DNA of 64,000 nucleotides from Verrucomicrobiota bacterium (GCA_017305195.1 JAFKMU010000038.1:62001-126000); one strand, 5' to 3'; counted from the stretch's first letter, positions 51,601 to 60,741 are shown. Notes: a model not told the origin generated them from the letters alone. Numbers and translations are program-made.

Positions 51601-52830
51601 ATGACGCCCACCTCTATGAAAAAGTATCTTCCCCTCGTACTAGCCATTCCTCTTCTCGCAGGCGGCGCCCGTGCGCAAACCTACACCTGGACCGGAGCCG
51701 TGGACAGCAACTGGCAGACCGCTGGAAACTGGTCCCCAAGCCTTGCCCCGTCGAATACGACCATCACCAACGGTCGCATCAACGTCAACAACGGCGCGGC
51801 CAGCACCCTGCTTTACACCAGCGCCGAGGGCTCCACGGTGATCTCCGGCACGACCCGCGGCCTCGTGATTGCCTCCGGCACGAACGGCAGCATGGAGATC
51901 ACAGGCGGAACCTTCTCGACCAATCTCGCCACCACCGGGGACATCGTCGGCAATGGCGTCAACACCGGCGTCCTGACCGTGAGCGGCGGCAGTTTCATTG
52001 GTAGCAACAATGGCGGGCTCACCCTGAATCTGGGCGGTACGGGAAGCGGCACTCTGAACGTCTCCTCCGGGTCCGCCTCCGTCACCAGCCTGACACTCGG
52101 TGGAGCGGTCGGAGCCGGGAGCAGCACGGTCAACCTCACCGGCGGCACCCTGCTCGCCAGTTCCATTCGCACCTTTGGATCGACGAGCACCTTCAACTTC
52201 GATGGCGGCACGCTTCGCGCCCGCTTTGCTTCCACCACCTTCATGACAGGCCTCACCCGGGCAAACGTCGGCAACGGCGGAGCCCGCATCGATACGAATG
52301 GCGTTGACATCACGATCAGCCAGGCGCTCCTCCACTCCAACGGCCCAGGCGCCAACGCGATGGACGGCGGCCTGGTCAAGGAAAGCTCCGGCACCTTGAT
52401 TCTCTCGGGCGTGAACTCCTTCACCGGCGACACCGTGGTCAACGCAGGCCGCCTCACCCTGGCATCCACCGGGCAGCTGTTCTTCGACTACAACGGCGGG
52501 GAGTTCAACTCGATCTCAGGCGCGGGTCTCCTGACTCTCCAAGGCACCTTCCTCTTCGATCTCACGGGAGCGGCGGCAGGCACCTACACGATCATCGACT
52601 CATCGATCCTCCCGGACACGACCATCGCCTCCACTTTCGCCGTGGCAAACAGCGGCTGGACGGAAACCTCCGGCGTGTGGACGTCCGCCGACGGCCTGTC
52701 CTCCTTCAGCGAACTCAACGGCCAGCTCACGATCTCCGTGCCCGAGCCCGGCGCGGCGGCCCTGCTGGCGCTGGGGTCCGGACTGGTGTTCCTCGTTCAC
52801 CGCAGCAGGCGCGCGGTGCTCGGAGCCTGA
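51601..52830 (+). CDS. Autotransporter-associated beta-strand PEP-CTERM protein
   Basis: A 409-aa exported protein. A GGGAGG at 51589-51594 ends six bases before ATG 51601, which decides this start over ATG 51595 and earlier codons. Signal peptide (YLPLVLAIPLLAGGARA), opening module YTWTGAVDSNWQTAGNWSPS, repeats such as LSGVNSFTGDTVVNAGRLTL, and a C-terminal VPEPG-helix-RRA sorting signal. No enzyme motif. It follows operator copy 2, so likely LacI-controlled, and starts the downstream gene run. Confidence 0.88.
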   Translation: MTPTSMKKYLPLVLAIPLLAGGARAQTYTWTGAVDSNWQTAGNWSPSLAPSNTTITNGRINVNNGAASTLLYTSAEGSTVISGTTRGLVIASGTNGSMEITGGTFSTNLATTGDIVGNGVNTGVLTVSGGSFIGSNNGGLTLNLGGTGSGTLNVSSGSASVTSLTLGGAVGAGSSTVNLTGGTLLASSIRTFGSTSTFNFDGGTLRARFASTTFMTGLTRANVGNGGARIDTNGVDITISQALLHSNGPGANAMDGGLVKESSGTLILSGVNSFTGDTVVNAGRLTLASTGQLFFDYNGGEFNSISGAGLLTLQGTFLFDLTGAAAGTYTIIDSSILPDTTIASTFAVANSGWTETSGVWTSADGLSSFSELNGQLTISVPEPGAAALLALGSGLVFLVHRSRRAVLGA

Positions 52831-52926
52831 TCCCTCCCTGCCTTTCGAAAACAACTCCAACGGCTCATTTGCGATAGTCCGCGCAGCCGCGAATGAGCCA
52901 TGGTGCAAGCCATCCCTCCCCGCCTC

Positions 52927-53553
52927 ATGAAAACCCAGTCCTTCCTTCCCCGCACCGGCGTCCAGCTCGTCCTGACCGCCACGACCAGCCTTTTCCTTCT
53001 CGGCTCTCTGTCGGCTCGCGCCGCAGACAAACTCGAGGAATTCGAGACCGAGCTGACTTTGGATGTCGAGCCGAACTCCCACGAGGAAACAAAAATCGCC
53101 ATCGTTGAAGACCCCTCGGCTCCCGGCAACCACGTCCTCAAGTTGAGCTGGGTCGGACACCGTGGCAGCCACGTCGCCGGAAACATCAAGGGCAACAACG
53201 TGAAGCTGATCGAAGAGCCCGGCAGCTACAAGGTCACCGCTCGCGTGAACTTCGAGGAATGTGAAACCGATGTGCAGTCGCTTTCTCTCCGCGTCTTCGA
53301 CAGCCAGCACGAGACCTTTCAGTTCACCGTCCCCGTCGAGCATGCCGGCGAGCCCGGCTGGCACGAGATCGCCTGGATCATCTCGACCGACTCTCCGGAC
53401 ACGGGCGGAGTCGTCTCCTGGGGCGAGCACGTCAACAAGGTCTGCGACCTCCCGCTTCGTTTCCTCGGCTTCGCCGCCGCCTTCAAAGGCCACGAGACCA
53501 AGGGAGGAGCCATCCTGTTTGACGACATTGCGATCGAGCGCATAAACCCCTAG
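52927..53553 (+). CDS. Exported jelly-roll protein, possibly carbohydrate-binding
   Basis: A 208-aa protein with signal peptide (LTATTSLFLLGSLSARA). The mature part is beta-rich with alternating strands (GNHVLKLSWVGHRGSHVAG, YKVTARVNFEE, LRFLGFAAAFKG) and ends FDDIAIERI, the typical last strand of a CBM-like or discoidin-type jelly-roll ('ilfDDi.i'). No catalytic motif. It precedes the GH39-like gene by 25 bp, so a role in binding the same polysaccharide is likely. ATG 52927 chosen at the signal peptide. Confidence 0.75.
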   Translation: MKTQSFLPRTGVQLVLTATTSLFLLGSLSARAADKLEEFETELTLDVEPNSHEETKIAIVEDPSAPGNHVLKLSWVGHRGSHVAGNIKGNNVKLIEEPGSYKVTARVNFEECETDVQSLSLRVFDSQHETFQFTVPVEHAGEPGWHEIAWIISTDSPDTGGVVSWGEHVNKVCDLPLRFLGFAAAFKGHETKGGAILFDDIAIERINP

Positions 53554-53578
53554 TTTCCAGATCGCCACACTCCCCCCT

Positions 53579-56137
53579 GTGAAATCCGTCGCCCGGCTTC
53601 TCGCCCTCTCCCTCGCCCATGCGGGCATGCTCCAGGCCGCTCCCGTTCAGGTATCCATTCCGTGGGAGCAGCCCTGGCCGGTCGTGACTCCGGCGGCAGC
53701 GGGGAAGTTTGGCTTCGTCCTGAAGAACAAAGGCGCCGAGCCCGCCGCGATCACCTTCCAGGCCACCTTGCGGTCCCCGTCCGGCAAGGAGGAGTCAATT
53801 TCCAACTCGCTGACCGTCCCAGCTGGAGAGGAGGGGCTGGTTCCCTGCTCGTTCGCCGGTCGCGAGTTTGGCTGCTGGCAGATCGACTACGCCTTTCGCC
53901 AGGAGGCCGACCCCGCCTCCGATGTCGCGGGCAAGGTCGCTCTCGGCTTCCTCGACCCCGCCGGCCCGAATGAAACCACTCCGGCCTTCCGCTTCGGCAT
54001 CGTCGCCCACAGCGAGCGGGTCTCCGCCAAAGAGCGGATCACCGAAATGGAAGCCGCCGCCTTCATCGGGGCCAAGGTCCTGCGCTCCAATCCCGAATGG
54101 TCCATGATTCAGCCCGAGGCGGGCCAGTGGGACTGGAAGGTCGCGGATGAGATGGTCGCCACCGCCGAGCGCCTCCACATGGAGATTCAGTTTCTTTTGG
54201 CCTTCACTCCGCGCTGGGCCGCCGCCCCCGGGCTACGGGACGCCAAAGACTGGCTGAGCTGGAACCGCTCCGCTCCCGACCCAGCGGCCTGGAGCCAGTA
54301 CGTCACCGCCGCGAGTGAACGCTACAAGGGCCGCATCCATCTCTGGGAGATCTGGAACGAACCCGACCTCGACGGCTTCTGGCGCGGGTCCACGGAGGAG
54401 TACCTCGCCACGGCCCGCCTCGCCGTCGACATCCTGCGCCGGACCGATCCCGGGAATCTCATTCTCAGCGGCGGCTTTGGCACTCTCACCGAGCACGGCG
54501 CCCGCAAGACAAACCCCGACCTCCAGGCTCGGGTCATGATGGCGATGGGCGATCAGTTTGACTATCACGCGATCCACGAGCACGGGCCATTCCACAAATT
54601 CGCCCAGGTCGTCGACGGCGATTACAAAAAACTCCGCGCGGCCCTGCCCGGCAAGGTGCCGCCCATTTTCTTCAACGAAACCTCCGACTACGCCACCCCC
54701 GGCAAGGAAAACGAGCAGGCCCACACTCTCATCAAGAAAGCGACCTTTGCCTACGCCCGGGGCGCGGCGGGTTATCTCTGGTACGATCTCCGCAACGATG
54801 GGACCGATCCCAGGAATCCAGAACACAACTTCGGCCTCCTCACCCGCAAAATGGCGCCCAAGCCCGCCTATCTCGCCTTCAACACGGTCGCACGCGAGGT
54901 GGTCTCCCGTCCCTATCTGCGGCAGCTCGATCTCGGCGAGAGCCGCTGGTTCTTTCTCTTCGGAGACGAGCAGGAGAAACTCCTGGTCTATTGGAATGAC
55001 GATGAAGGCTCGCAGAACGAGCAGGTCCTCCTGCACCTGGCGGAGGCGGGTAAAGCCGAACTCATCGACTTCAATGGCAACTCGTCCCCCCTGCCTCTCG
55101 TCAACCATCAGATCGTCATCCCCGCCAGCAAGGAGCCCCGGTTTCTGAAAGTCCACGGCGGCGGGGAGATCCGCCCTGCGGGCAAACTGGCCGGGCCGTC
55201 CCGCGCCTTCTTCGGCGCGCCGGGCGAGGAGATCGTCGTCGACTGCGAATTCCAGAATCCCTCCGATCAACCCGCCGAGGTCCGGGTAAAGTGGGCGACT
55301 CCCTCGGCCATCAAGGTCGTCTCCCCGGCCCCGGAAAAGATTTCGCTCGCGCCGAACGGGCGTGCCACCGCGGCGCTCAAGGTGCGTCTCCCCGAGGGGG
55401 CCTCCTATCGCTACGGGGCCGACGCAAACCTGAAGATGACTTATGCTTTTGAGGGCATCCCGTATGAAGGCAGCATGCTCGTGCCGGTCCATTATGGCAC
55501 GATCGCCGTGCCCGCCGACCGTCCCGGCCGTGATCCCGACTTTGTCCTGGAGAAGCGCGAGCAGCTCTTTTCCTTCGTCGAGGCCGATCCCAACATGGTG
55601 CAATACCGCTGGCGGGGACCGGACGACCTGAGTGTCCGCGCCTGGTTCGCGGTCGACCCCGATGACCTCGTCCTCCGCGTCGCCGTTACGGATGATCGCC
55701 ACGCGCAGGAAAACACCGCCGCCGACATGTGGAAGGCCGACAGCGTGCAATGCGCGCTCGTCCTTCCCGGCCAGCAGGGAGAGTGGGAATTCGGTTTTGC
55801 CGAGAATTCCTCCGGCCAGCCGCTGACGATGCTCTGGAACCGCCCCGATGCCGTCGGAAAAGAGGAGTTTCTCGCCAGGATGAAGGTCGACGTCGAGCGG
55901 AAGGGCGAGGGCCGAGTCTATACCGTCCGCCTTCCACGCCAGGAGATGGGTCTCACCGACGAGCGGCTGCGCGCGGGATTTCGCTTCAATATGGCGGTCA
56001 ACGACAGCGATGGCAAAGTGCGCGCCCATGCTCTCCAGCTGGCTCCCGGCATCGTCGACGGCAAGTCGATCAACTCCGCCCCCTATGTCGTCTTCAAGGA
56101 GCTGCCGTCCCCGGATTCCCAACACACTGCCCGATGA
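53579..56137 (+). CDS. GH39-like clan GH-A hydrolase with CBM9-like C-terminus
   Basis: An 852-aa exported enzyme starting at GTG 53579 with signal peptide (LLALSLAHAGMLQAAP). An N-terminal beta-sandwich (to about residue 135) is followed by a TIM barrel: VLRSNPEWSMIQPEAGQWDW, acid/base Glu in LWEIWNEPDLDGFW (about 260) and nucleophile Glu in FFNETSDY (about 367). Then a beta domain and, from about residue 655, a CBM9/DOMON-type module (VRAWFAVDPDDLVLRVAVTD, WKADSVQCAL). The barrel fits GH39/GH5-like glycosidases; the sugar is not certain (xyloside, or uronic-acid containing glycan). Overlaps the next gene by four bases. Confidence 0.8.
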   Translation: MKSVARLLALSLAHAGMLQAAPVQVSIPWEQPWPVVTPAAAGKFGFVLKNKGAEPAAITFQATLRSPSGKEESISNSLTVPAGEEGLVPCSFAGREFGCWQIDYAFRQEADPASDVAGKVALGFLDPAGPNETTPAFRFGIVAHSERVSAKERITEMEAAAFIGAKVLRSNPEWSMIQPEAGQWDWKVADEMVATAERLHMEIQFLLAFTPRWAAAPGLRDAKDWLSWNRSAPDPAAWSQYVTAASERYKGRIHLWEIWNEPDLDGFWRGSTEEYLATARLAVDILRRTDPGNLILSGGFGTLTEHGARKTNPDLQARVMMAMGDQFDYHAIHEHGPFHKFAQVVDGDYKKLRAALPGKVPPIFFNETSDYATPGKENEQAHTLIKKATFAYARGAAGYLWYDLRNDGTDPRNPEHNFGLLTRKMAPKPAYLAFNTVAREVVSRPYLRQLDLGESRWFFLFGDEQEKLLVYWNDDEGSQNEQVLLHLAEAGKAELIDFNGNSSPLPLVNHQIVIPASKEPRFLKVHGGGEIRPAGKLAGPSRAFFGAPGEEIVVDCEFQNPSDQPAEVRVKWATPSAIKVVSPAPEKISLAPNGRATAALKVRLPEGASYRYGADANLKMTYAFEGIPYEGSMLVPVHYGTIAVPADRPGRDPDFVLEKREQLFSFVEADPNMVQYRWRGPDDLSVRAWFAVDPDDLVLRVAVTDDRHAQENTAADMWKADSVQCALVLPGQQGEWEFGFAENSSGQPLTMLWNRPDAVGKEEFLARMKVDVERKGEGRVYTVRLPRQEMGLTDERLRAGFRFNMAVNDSDGKVRAHALQLAPGIVDGKSINSAPYVVFKELPSPDSQHTAR

Positions 56138-56820
56138 TCAGATCCCTGTTGCTCGTTTGTCTCCTACTGCCTCACGCAGCCTTTGCCACCGCGAGGATTC
56201 TGCCTCTCGGAGACAGCCTCACGGCGCAGGGCGAGGCCCGGCAGCTTCTCTACGACAAGCTCACGGCGGCGGGTTATGATTTCGAATTCGTCGGCTCCGT
56301 CGGCGCGAGCCCCCTCCTCCACGAAGGTCACGGCGGTTTTACCATCGGCCCCGACCAGAGCGAGCCGGGCAATCTCGCCGACAATATCGGGCGCTGGATT
56401 CCCGACGCCCGGCCCGACATCATTCTCCTGCTCGTCGGAAACAACGACTACAACGGAAAGAAGGGCGTCGATCCCGCCACCGCCCCGGAGCGGATGGCGA
56501 AGCTCCTGCAACACATCACCGCCCTCGCTCCCCAGGCCACAGTCCTCGTCGCATCCGTCCTCAAGATCGGTTTCGTCGACGACTACGCCGGGGCACTCAA
56601 CCGCGCCCTGCCCGACATCGTAGCGAAACAAAAAGCCGTCGGCGGCCGCGTCGTCTTCGTCGACCTCCACCGGGAAGTCGATCTCCGGAAAGGTGCTCCA
56701 CCGTACAATGGTCCCGACAGCGACTATGTCGACGGCACGCACCTCAATGCCTCCGGCGCCCAGAAACTCGCCGACGGCTGGTTTGCCCACCTGCAGCCTC
56801 TCCTCACGGCCAAACCCTAG
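56134..56820 (+). CDS. Exported SGNH/GDSL hydrolase (probable carbohydrate esterase)
   Basis: A 228-aa protein with signal peptide (LLLVCLLLPHAAFA). SGNH blocks are in order: ILPLGDSLTAQG (Ser nucleophile), IILLLVGNNDYNG (Asn) and YVDGTHLNASG (Asp and His). This family includes acetyl-xylan and pectin esterases. ATG overlaps the GH39-like stop (ATGA, 56134-56137), so deacetylation and backbone cleavage are co-produced. The first ATG is followed directly by the signal peptide. Confidence 0.9.
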   Translation: MIRSLLLVCLLLPHAAFATARILPLGDSLTAQGEARQLLYDKLTAAGYDFEFVGSVGASPLLHEGHGGFTIGPDQSEPGNLADNIGRWIPDARPDIILLLVGNNDYNGKKGVDPATAPERMAKLLQHITALAPQATVLVASVLKIGFVDDYAGALNRALPDIVAKQKAVGGRVVFVDLHREVDLRKGAPPYNGPDSDYVDGTHLNASGAQKLADGWFAHLQPLLTAKP

Positions 56821-56928
56821 GTGTTCCGCAGGAGGAGCCCGACCTGGCGCGCACGCACGGGAAGACCTCAGCGCGGCGCGGCAGGAAGTGCCGAAAACCC
56901 GGATTCCTCGCCCGGCGAGGAGCTGTGA

Positions 56929-58011
56929 TCAGGACTGTCTCTTCCTGCTGCGAGAGGCAGTCGACGAGCGGGGGTCGGCGGAGTTTTGCTGCCGGACGGT
57001 GAGGCCGTCCTTCCACTCGACGCCGACGGTGGTTTCCATGGGATGGGATGGGAGGCCGACGACGTTGCGAAAGATCATGTCGCTGAGCTGCATCACGGCT
57101 GTCGCCCCGACCAGGCGGTGATTCTGCGATATCCCGGCAATCTTTCCCCAGTCCTGCGGACTCACGTCCAGCCCGGCGTAGCCGACATCCCCGGGAATCG
57201 TGAGGCCGATCTCGCTCAGCCACTCGGCGGAATAGTCAGGCCAGAAGGAGCTCATGATGGCGTCGGGCTTTTCGCGCATCACCCACTTGAGGAACTTCTC
57301 CCGGTCGGGCACGCCATGGGCGTCAAAGGGTTCCAGCCGGGGACATTTCCAATGCCATTGCGTCCCCAAATAGCTGGAGACCCAATAGCGATTCACCCGT
57401 TCATTAGCCTGCACGGCCATGGCGAGGCCGATGCGGCGATAGCCCAGGTTGTAAAGTTTCTCAAAGCAGACGCCGACCGTGCTGGATTGATTGGCGGCAA
57501 CCCGGTGGGGAATTTTCTGCCGGAACGAATAGCCGGTCGCGACGACGGGATAGCGATCCCAGTCCAGGTCGAGCTCCAGAAGACCGGAGGGCATGTAGGA
57601 CAGGAGCAGCCCGCATACTCCCCGCGCCCGCAGGATGCGCGAGGCCTTGCGCGAATCCACTCCCATAGGGCCGAGCCAGCATGGCTCCAGCCGGAAGCCC
57701 AGCTTTTCCGCCATCTCGCGGGCGCCCTCGAAGACCTCCCCCTGCGATTGCTTCTTCCAGTAAAACTCTTCGTTCAAGGCGGTCAGGAAGGCTATGGCCT
57801 CGCCGTGGTACTCGATCCGCCGCGTGCGCACCTGGGTCATCAGGGCGGTGACCAGCGCATTTTTCTGATATCCTAACTCCGCAGCCGCCTGGTGAATCCT
57901 GAGCTGCGTCGCCTTGCTAACACCCGGATGGTTGCGCAAGCCGAGGGAAACCGTCGTGCGGCTAATGCCCAGATACTCAGCTAAATCACGAACCGTTACG
58001 GAACCAGCCAT
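56929..58011 (-). CDS. LacI-family transcriptional regulator
   Basis: A 360-aa regulator. HTH and hinge: VRDLAEYLGISRTTVSLGLR and IHQAAAELGYQKNALV. The effector domain is a periplasmic-binding-type fold with VCGLLLSYMPSG and GYAGLDVSPQDWGKIAGISQ near the C-terminal side. It is divergent from the PEP-CTERM gene at 58076 (64 bp between starts), where an inverted repeat may be its operator. Only distantly similar to the LacI-type protein at 50535. Confidence 0.93.
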   Translation of the reverse strand: MAGSVTVRDLAEYLGISRTTVSLGLRNHPGVSKATQLRIHQAAAELGYQKNALVTALMTQVRTRRIEYHGEAIAFLTALNEEFYWKKQSQGEVFEGAREMAEKLGFRLEPCWLGPMGVDSRKASRILRARGVCGLLLSYMPSGLLELDLDWDRYPVVATGYSFRQKIPHRVAANQSSTVGVCFEKLYNLGYRRIGLAMAVQANERVNRYWVSSYLGTQWHWKCPRLEPFDAHGVPDREKFLKWVMREKPDAIMSSFWPDYSAEWLSEIGLTIPGDVGYAGLDVSPQDWGKIAGISQNHRLVGATAVMQLSDMIFRNVVGLPSHPMETTVGVEWKDGLTVRQQNSADPRSSTASRSRKRQS

Positions 58012-58033
58012 ACGAACGTGTCAGCATAAAACT

Positions 58034-58055
58034 TCCTTGTTCGGACCGGCAAGGA
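58034..58055. promoter_or_regulatory. Inverted repeat TCCTTG-N10-CAAGGA between divergent genes
   Basis: Six-base perfect arms with a partly symmetric centre (CGGACCG) in the 64-bp gap between the LacI-type gene and the PEP-CTERM gene. It is well placed for autoregulation and control of the rightward operon. The right arm AAGGA could otherwise be read as an unrelated Shine-Dalgarno-like run, but it is too far (about 20 bases) from the start. Confidence 0.3.
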
Positions 58056-58075
58056 GAATCAGCTTTTGTCTCAAG

Positions 58076-58849
58076 ATGAAAGCACCCCTCACATTTCCCA
58101 CTCCACTTCGCATATCCCGGGCGATGGCTTTACTCTCTTTCCTGCTGATTGCGGGAGGAGCCTCCGCCCAGATCATCGTGAGCAATACGACCTCCGTGCC
58201 GTTGAATGCCACGATCAACCAGTCATCGTTCAGCGATGCTTCCAATGTCCAGGCGCGAGACCAGACGGGAAGCGTGCGCGCGATATCCCAGACGTTCACC
58301 TGGAACAGCGTCCAGGCCCTGGACGGCCTGGGGTTGCGCCTGGCCACGGCGCAAAACACGCTGAATCCCTATACATCGGACAGCACATGGGTGCTGGACA
58401 TCCAGCAGCTGAGCGGAAACGGACTTCAGACGGCGGCGAGCATCGTCTCCACGGTCGCGCACCTGACCTTTACGCTGCCGGCCTCGGCGGTAAGCCCCGA
58501 AAGCTATCTCTACTTTGATCTGTCGACGAACCTGTCGCTGACCAATGGGGGCACCTATGGATTCATCCTGTATCCGGAAACCTCCAGCGACACGTTTCAA
58601 AGGCTGTTTTTTAGCAGGTCGGCCAACACGTCGGTTTATTCGGGAGGCGTGGCAGCGCAGGTCAGTTCGGTGACGGGACCTGGGCCTTACTCCGGCAGCT
58701 ATGGCGGGCAGGGCTTTGACACGGGATTTTACCTCGTGGCCGTGCCGGAACCGAGCGCCCATGGGTTGATAGCTATGGGGGCATGCGCGATGGTATTCCT
58801 GGTCCGTGCCAGAACCCGCAAAGCGTCAGCCGCCTCCCCCCGAGCCTGA
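58076..58849 (+). CDS. PEP-CTERM protein with beta-sandwich domain
   Basis: A 257-aa exported protein: signal peptide (MALLSFLLIAGGASA), a beta-rich domain and a VPEPS-helix-RARTRK sorting signal. Domain landmarks RAISQTFTWNSVQALDGLGL, WVLDIQQLSGNG and YGFILYP are repeated in the next gene (58873), which lacks the sorting signal. ATG 58076. Starts the rightward operon controlled by the LacI-type gene at 56929, inferred from orientation. Confidence 0.88.
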   Translation: MKAPLTFPTPLRISRAMALLSFLLIAGGASAQIIVSNTTSVPLNATINQSSFSDASNVQARDQTGSVRAISQTFTWNSVQALDGLGLRLATAQNTLNPYTSDSTWVLDIQQLSGNGLQTAASIVSTVAHLTFTLPASAVSPESYLYFDLSTNLSLTNGGTYGFILYPETSSDTFQRLFFSRSANTSVYSGGVAAQVSSVTGPGPYSGSYGGQGFDTGFYLVAVPEPSAHGLIAMGACAMVFLVRARTRKASAASPRA

Positions 58850-58872
58850 TCCCACCCTCCCCCGATCATCCC

Positions 58873-59547
58873 ATGAAATCACATCCCCTCCCCCTTTTCC
58901 TCGGTCTCATCGCCTGCACTGTGGCGGCTCTGCCTGCGTCGGATGTCACGGTCAAGGCGCTGGCCGAGGCTCCTGATAGCGAAGCCGTCGTCAGCAATGT
59001 CGAGCAGGCGACGGAGTTTGAACCTGTGCAGGCCCGGTGGCGCAACTGGGACGCCAAGGAAACCGGAAAGCCCGAGGCGACGGATCGCCGCGGGATCTCA
59101 CAGATGTTCACCTGGCCGTCCACGCAGGGGCTGAAGGAACTGGGATTGCGGGCCGATGCCTTTGAGCATCCCCTGAATCGCGGGGTCATCTCGCCCCAGA
59201 AGTGGGCCATCGACATCCAGCGGCTGAACGAGCAGGGCGAGGTGGTCGACACGGTCGCCACGCTGCCCGTCCAACTGAATCCCGGCGATTACCGTCGCGG
59301 GGAATACCTGGTGTTTGATTTCTCGCCTGCGATCAAGCTGCTGGAAGGCGGCCGGTACGGCTTTCATCTCCGGCCGGAGTCCATCGTCGACGGGCAGCGA
59401 CTGTATTTCTCACGGACGGCGGCAGGCTCGACGCCGAAGCTCGGCGGCGGAGCGGTGCAAACGCCCGGCGGCAAGCTCACGCGCTATCACCAGCAGTCCG
59501 GTGAAGGGCAGCAGTACGACCTGATCTTTTTCCTCGGCCATGAATAG
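58873..59547 (+). CDS. Exported paralogue of the preceding PEP-CTERM protein, without sorting signal
   Basis: A 224-aa protein with a signal peptide (LPLFLGLIACTVAALPA) and the same domain as its neighbour: RGISQMFTWPSTQGLKELGL, WAIDIQRLNEQG, YGFHLRPES and LYFSRTAAGS align with the PEP-CTERM protein landmark by landmark. It ends right after the domain (FFLGHE) without PEP motif or helix. A soluble and an anchored copy of the same binding domain are therefore encoded side by side. Overlaps the next gene by eight bases. Confidence 0.8.
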   Translation: MKSHPLPLFLGLIACTVAALPASDVTVKALAEAPDSEAVVSNVEQATEFEPVQARWRNWDAKETGKPEATDRRGISQMFTWPSTQGLKELGLRADAFEHPLNRGVISPQKWAIDIQRLNEQGEVVDTVATLPVQLNPGDYRRGEYLVFDFSPAIKLLEGGRYGFHLRPESIVDGQRLYFSRTAAGSTPKLGGGAVQTPGGKLTRYHQQSGEGQQYDLIFFLGHE

Positions 59548-60727
59548 CTCCTCACCGCGCCGGGCCGGGGGCCTTTCCCGCCGCCTCCTTCAGGCGTCCC
59601 TTTCCATCGCCCTCCTCGGGATGAGTCAATATAACTCCCAGGCAGGCCTGGTGAAGCGTGTCGTCGAGGGGCCGCAGAGTGCCTATTTCGTCTACCCCCA
59701 CTCCAATGGTTTCCTGTCGGATGGGAGAAGCTATGTGGCCGCACGTCCGGAGCGCGACGGGCTGACGTTCCTGGCCGTTGATCCTGCGACGGGAACGCAG
59801 AAGGAGCTGGGATGGTTCCCGCATATCGACCTGTACTACAGCCTCTCCGCGGATGGGAAGCGGATGGCGTTCACCGCCGACAATACGCTTTATCTGTGGG
59901 AGATCGAGAGCGGCCAGCCGCCGAAGGTCGTCTACCAGGATACGCCGGAGGAGGCGGGCAAATGGTGGCACACGGTGAGCGACATCTCGCCCAAGGGCGA
60001 CGCCATCGTCTCGATGCGGAAACGGAGGAAAGGGGCCGATCCCGCAGATGACAGCATCAAGTGCCAGATGCTGCGGCACGATCTGACGAGCGGAAAGACC
60101 GATGTGCTCATGGAGACCGACTGGTGGCTGAACCACGTGCATTTCTCACCCTATGACCCGAGCTGGATCTGCTTCTCCCACGAGGGAGATGCCGACAAGG
60201 TCGCCGATCGCATCTGGGCCTGGAACGCACAGGACGCGCCGAAGGGGAAAATGCTCTTCACCCAGACCGGGCTGGATGGCAAGCCTCTGCAGGTGGGTCA
60301 TGAGCGCGCGGCGTTTCATTCCCCCTCCATGGTCTTCATCGCCTATGGGGCCAGTGAAGGTTCGCCGCGCGGCCTGTATGAGGTGGGATTCGATGGAAAG
60401 AGCCGCCTGGTCAGCCAGGGAGATCGCGACATGCACTGCAACATCAGTCGCGACGGACGCTGGGCCGTGGTGGACACGAGCGGCCCCCACGACGCCCCGG
60501 GCAAGGGTTGGGAAAACTCCAACTCGGTCAGCGATGTGATGGCGGTCAACATGCAGACAGGCCAGAGGGAGATGCTCTACCGCACCGCGATCCTGAAGCA
60601 CCCCTGGCATCCGCATCCGCACATCAGCCCGGACGGGCGCTGGATCATCCTGAATGATGCGAAAACGCACCGCACGGTCGCCCTGGAGATCGACCCCGAG
60701 GCGCTCGGGGCATTCCTCAACCATTAG
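59540..60727 (+). CDS. Exported PL22-like oligogalacturonate lyase-type propeller protein
   Basis: A 395-aa protein with an N-terminal twin-Arg-free signal segment (LLQASLSIALLGMSQYNSQA) and seven propeller blades: YYSLSADGKRMAFTADN, HTVSDISPKGDAIVS, NHVHFSPYDPSWICFSHEG, MHCNISRDGRWAVVD and HPWHPHPHISPDGRWIIL. His-rich HVHF/HPHPH positions match metal-binding residues of oligogalacturonate lyases. It is followed 14 bp later by a prepilin and preceded by the domain paralogue. The relative at 897-2006 lacks a signal peptide. Lyase activity is likely but unproven. Confidence 0.65.
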   Translation: MNSSSPRRAGGLSRRLLQASLSIALLGMSQYNSQAGLVKRVVEGPQSAYFVYPHSNGFLSDGRSYVAARPERDGLTFLAVDPATGTQKELGWFPHIDLYYSLSADGKRMAFTADNTLYLWEIESGQPPKVVYQDTPEEAGKWWHTVSDISPKGDAIVSMRKRRKGADPADDSIKCQMLRHDLTSGKTDVLMETDWWLNHVHFSPYDPSWICFSHEGDADKVADRIWAWNAQDAPKGKMLFTQTGLDGKPLQVGHERAAFHSPSMVFIAYGASEGSPRGLYEVGFDGKSRLVSQGDRDMHCNISRDGRWAVVDTSGPHDAPGKGWENSNSVSDVMAVNMQTGQREMLYRTAILKHPWHPHPHISPDGRWIILNDAKTHRTVALEIDPEALGAFLNH

Positions 60728-60741
60728 CCATCCTTTTGATC

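Noticed and set aside
54233-56125. A 630-codon minus-strand frame opposite the GH39-like gene
   Set aside because: The plus strand has catalytic motifs and signal peptide; the minus frame has none.
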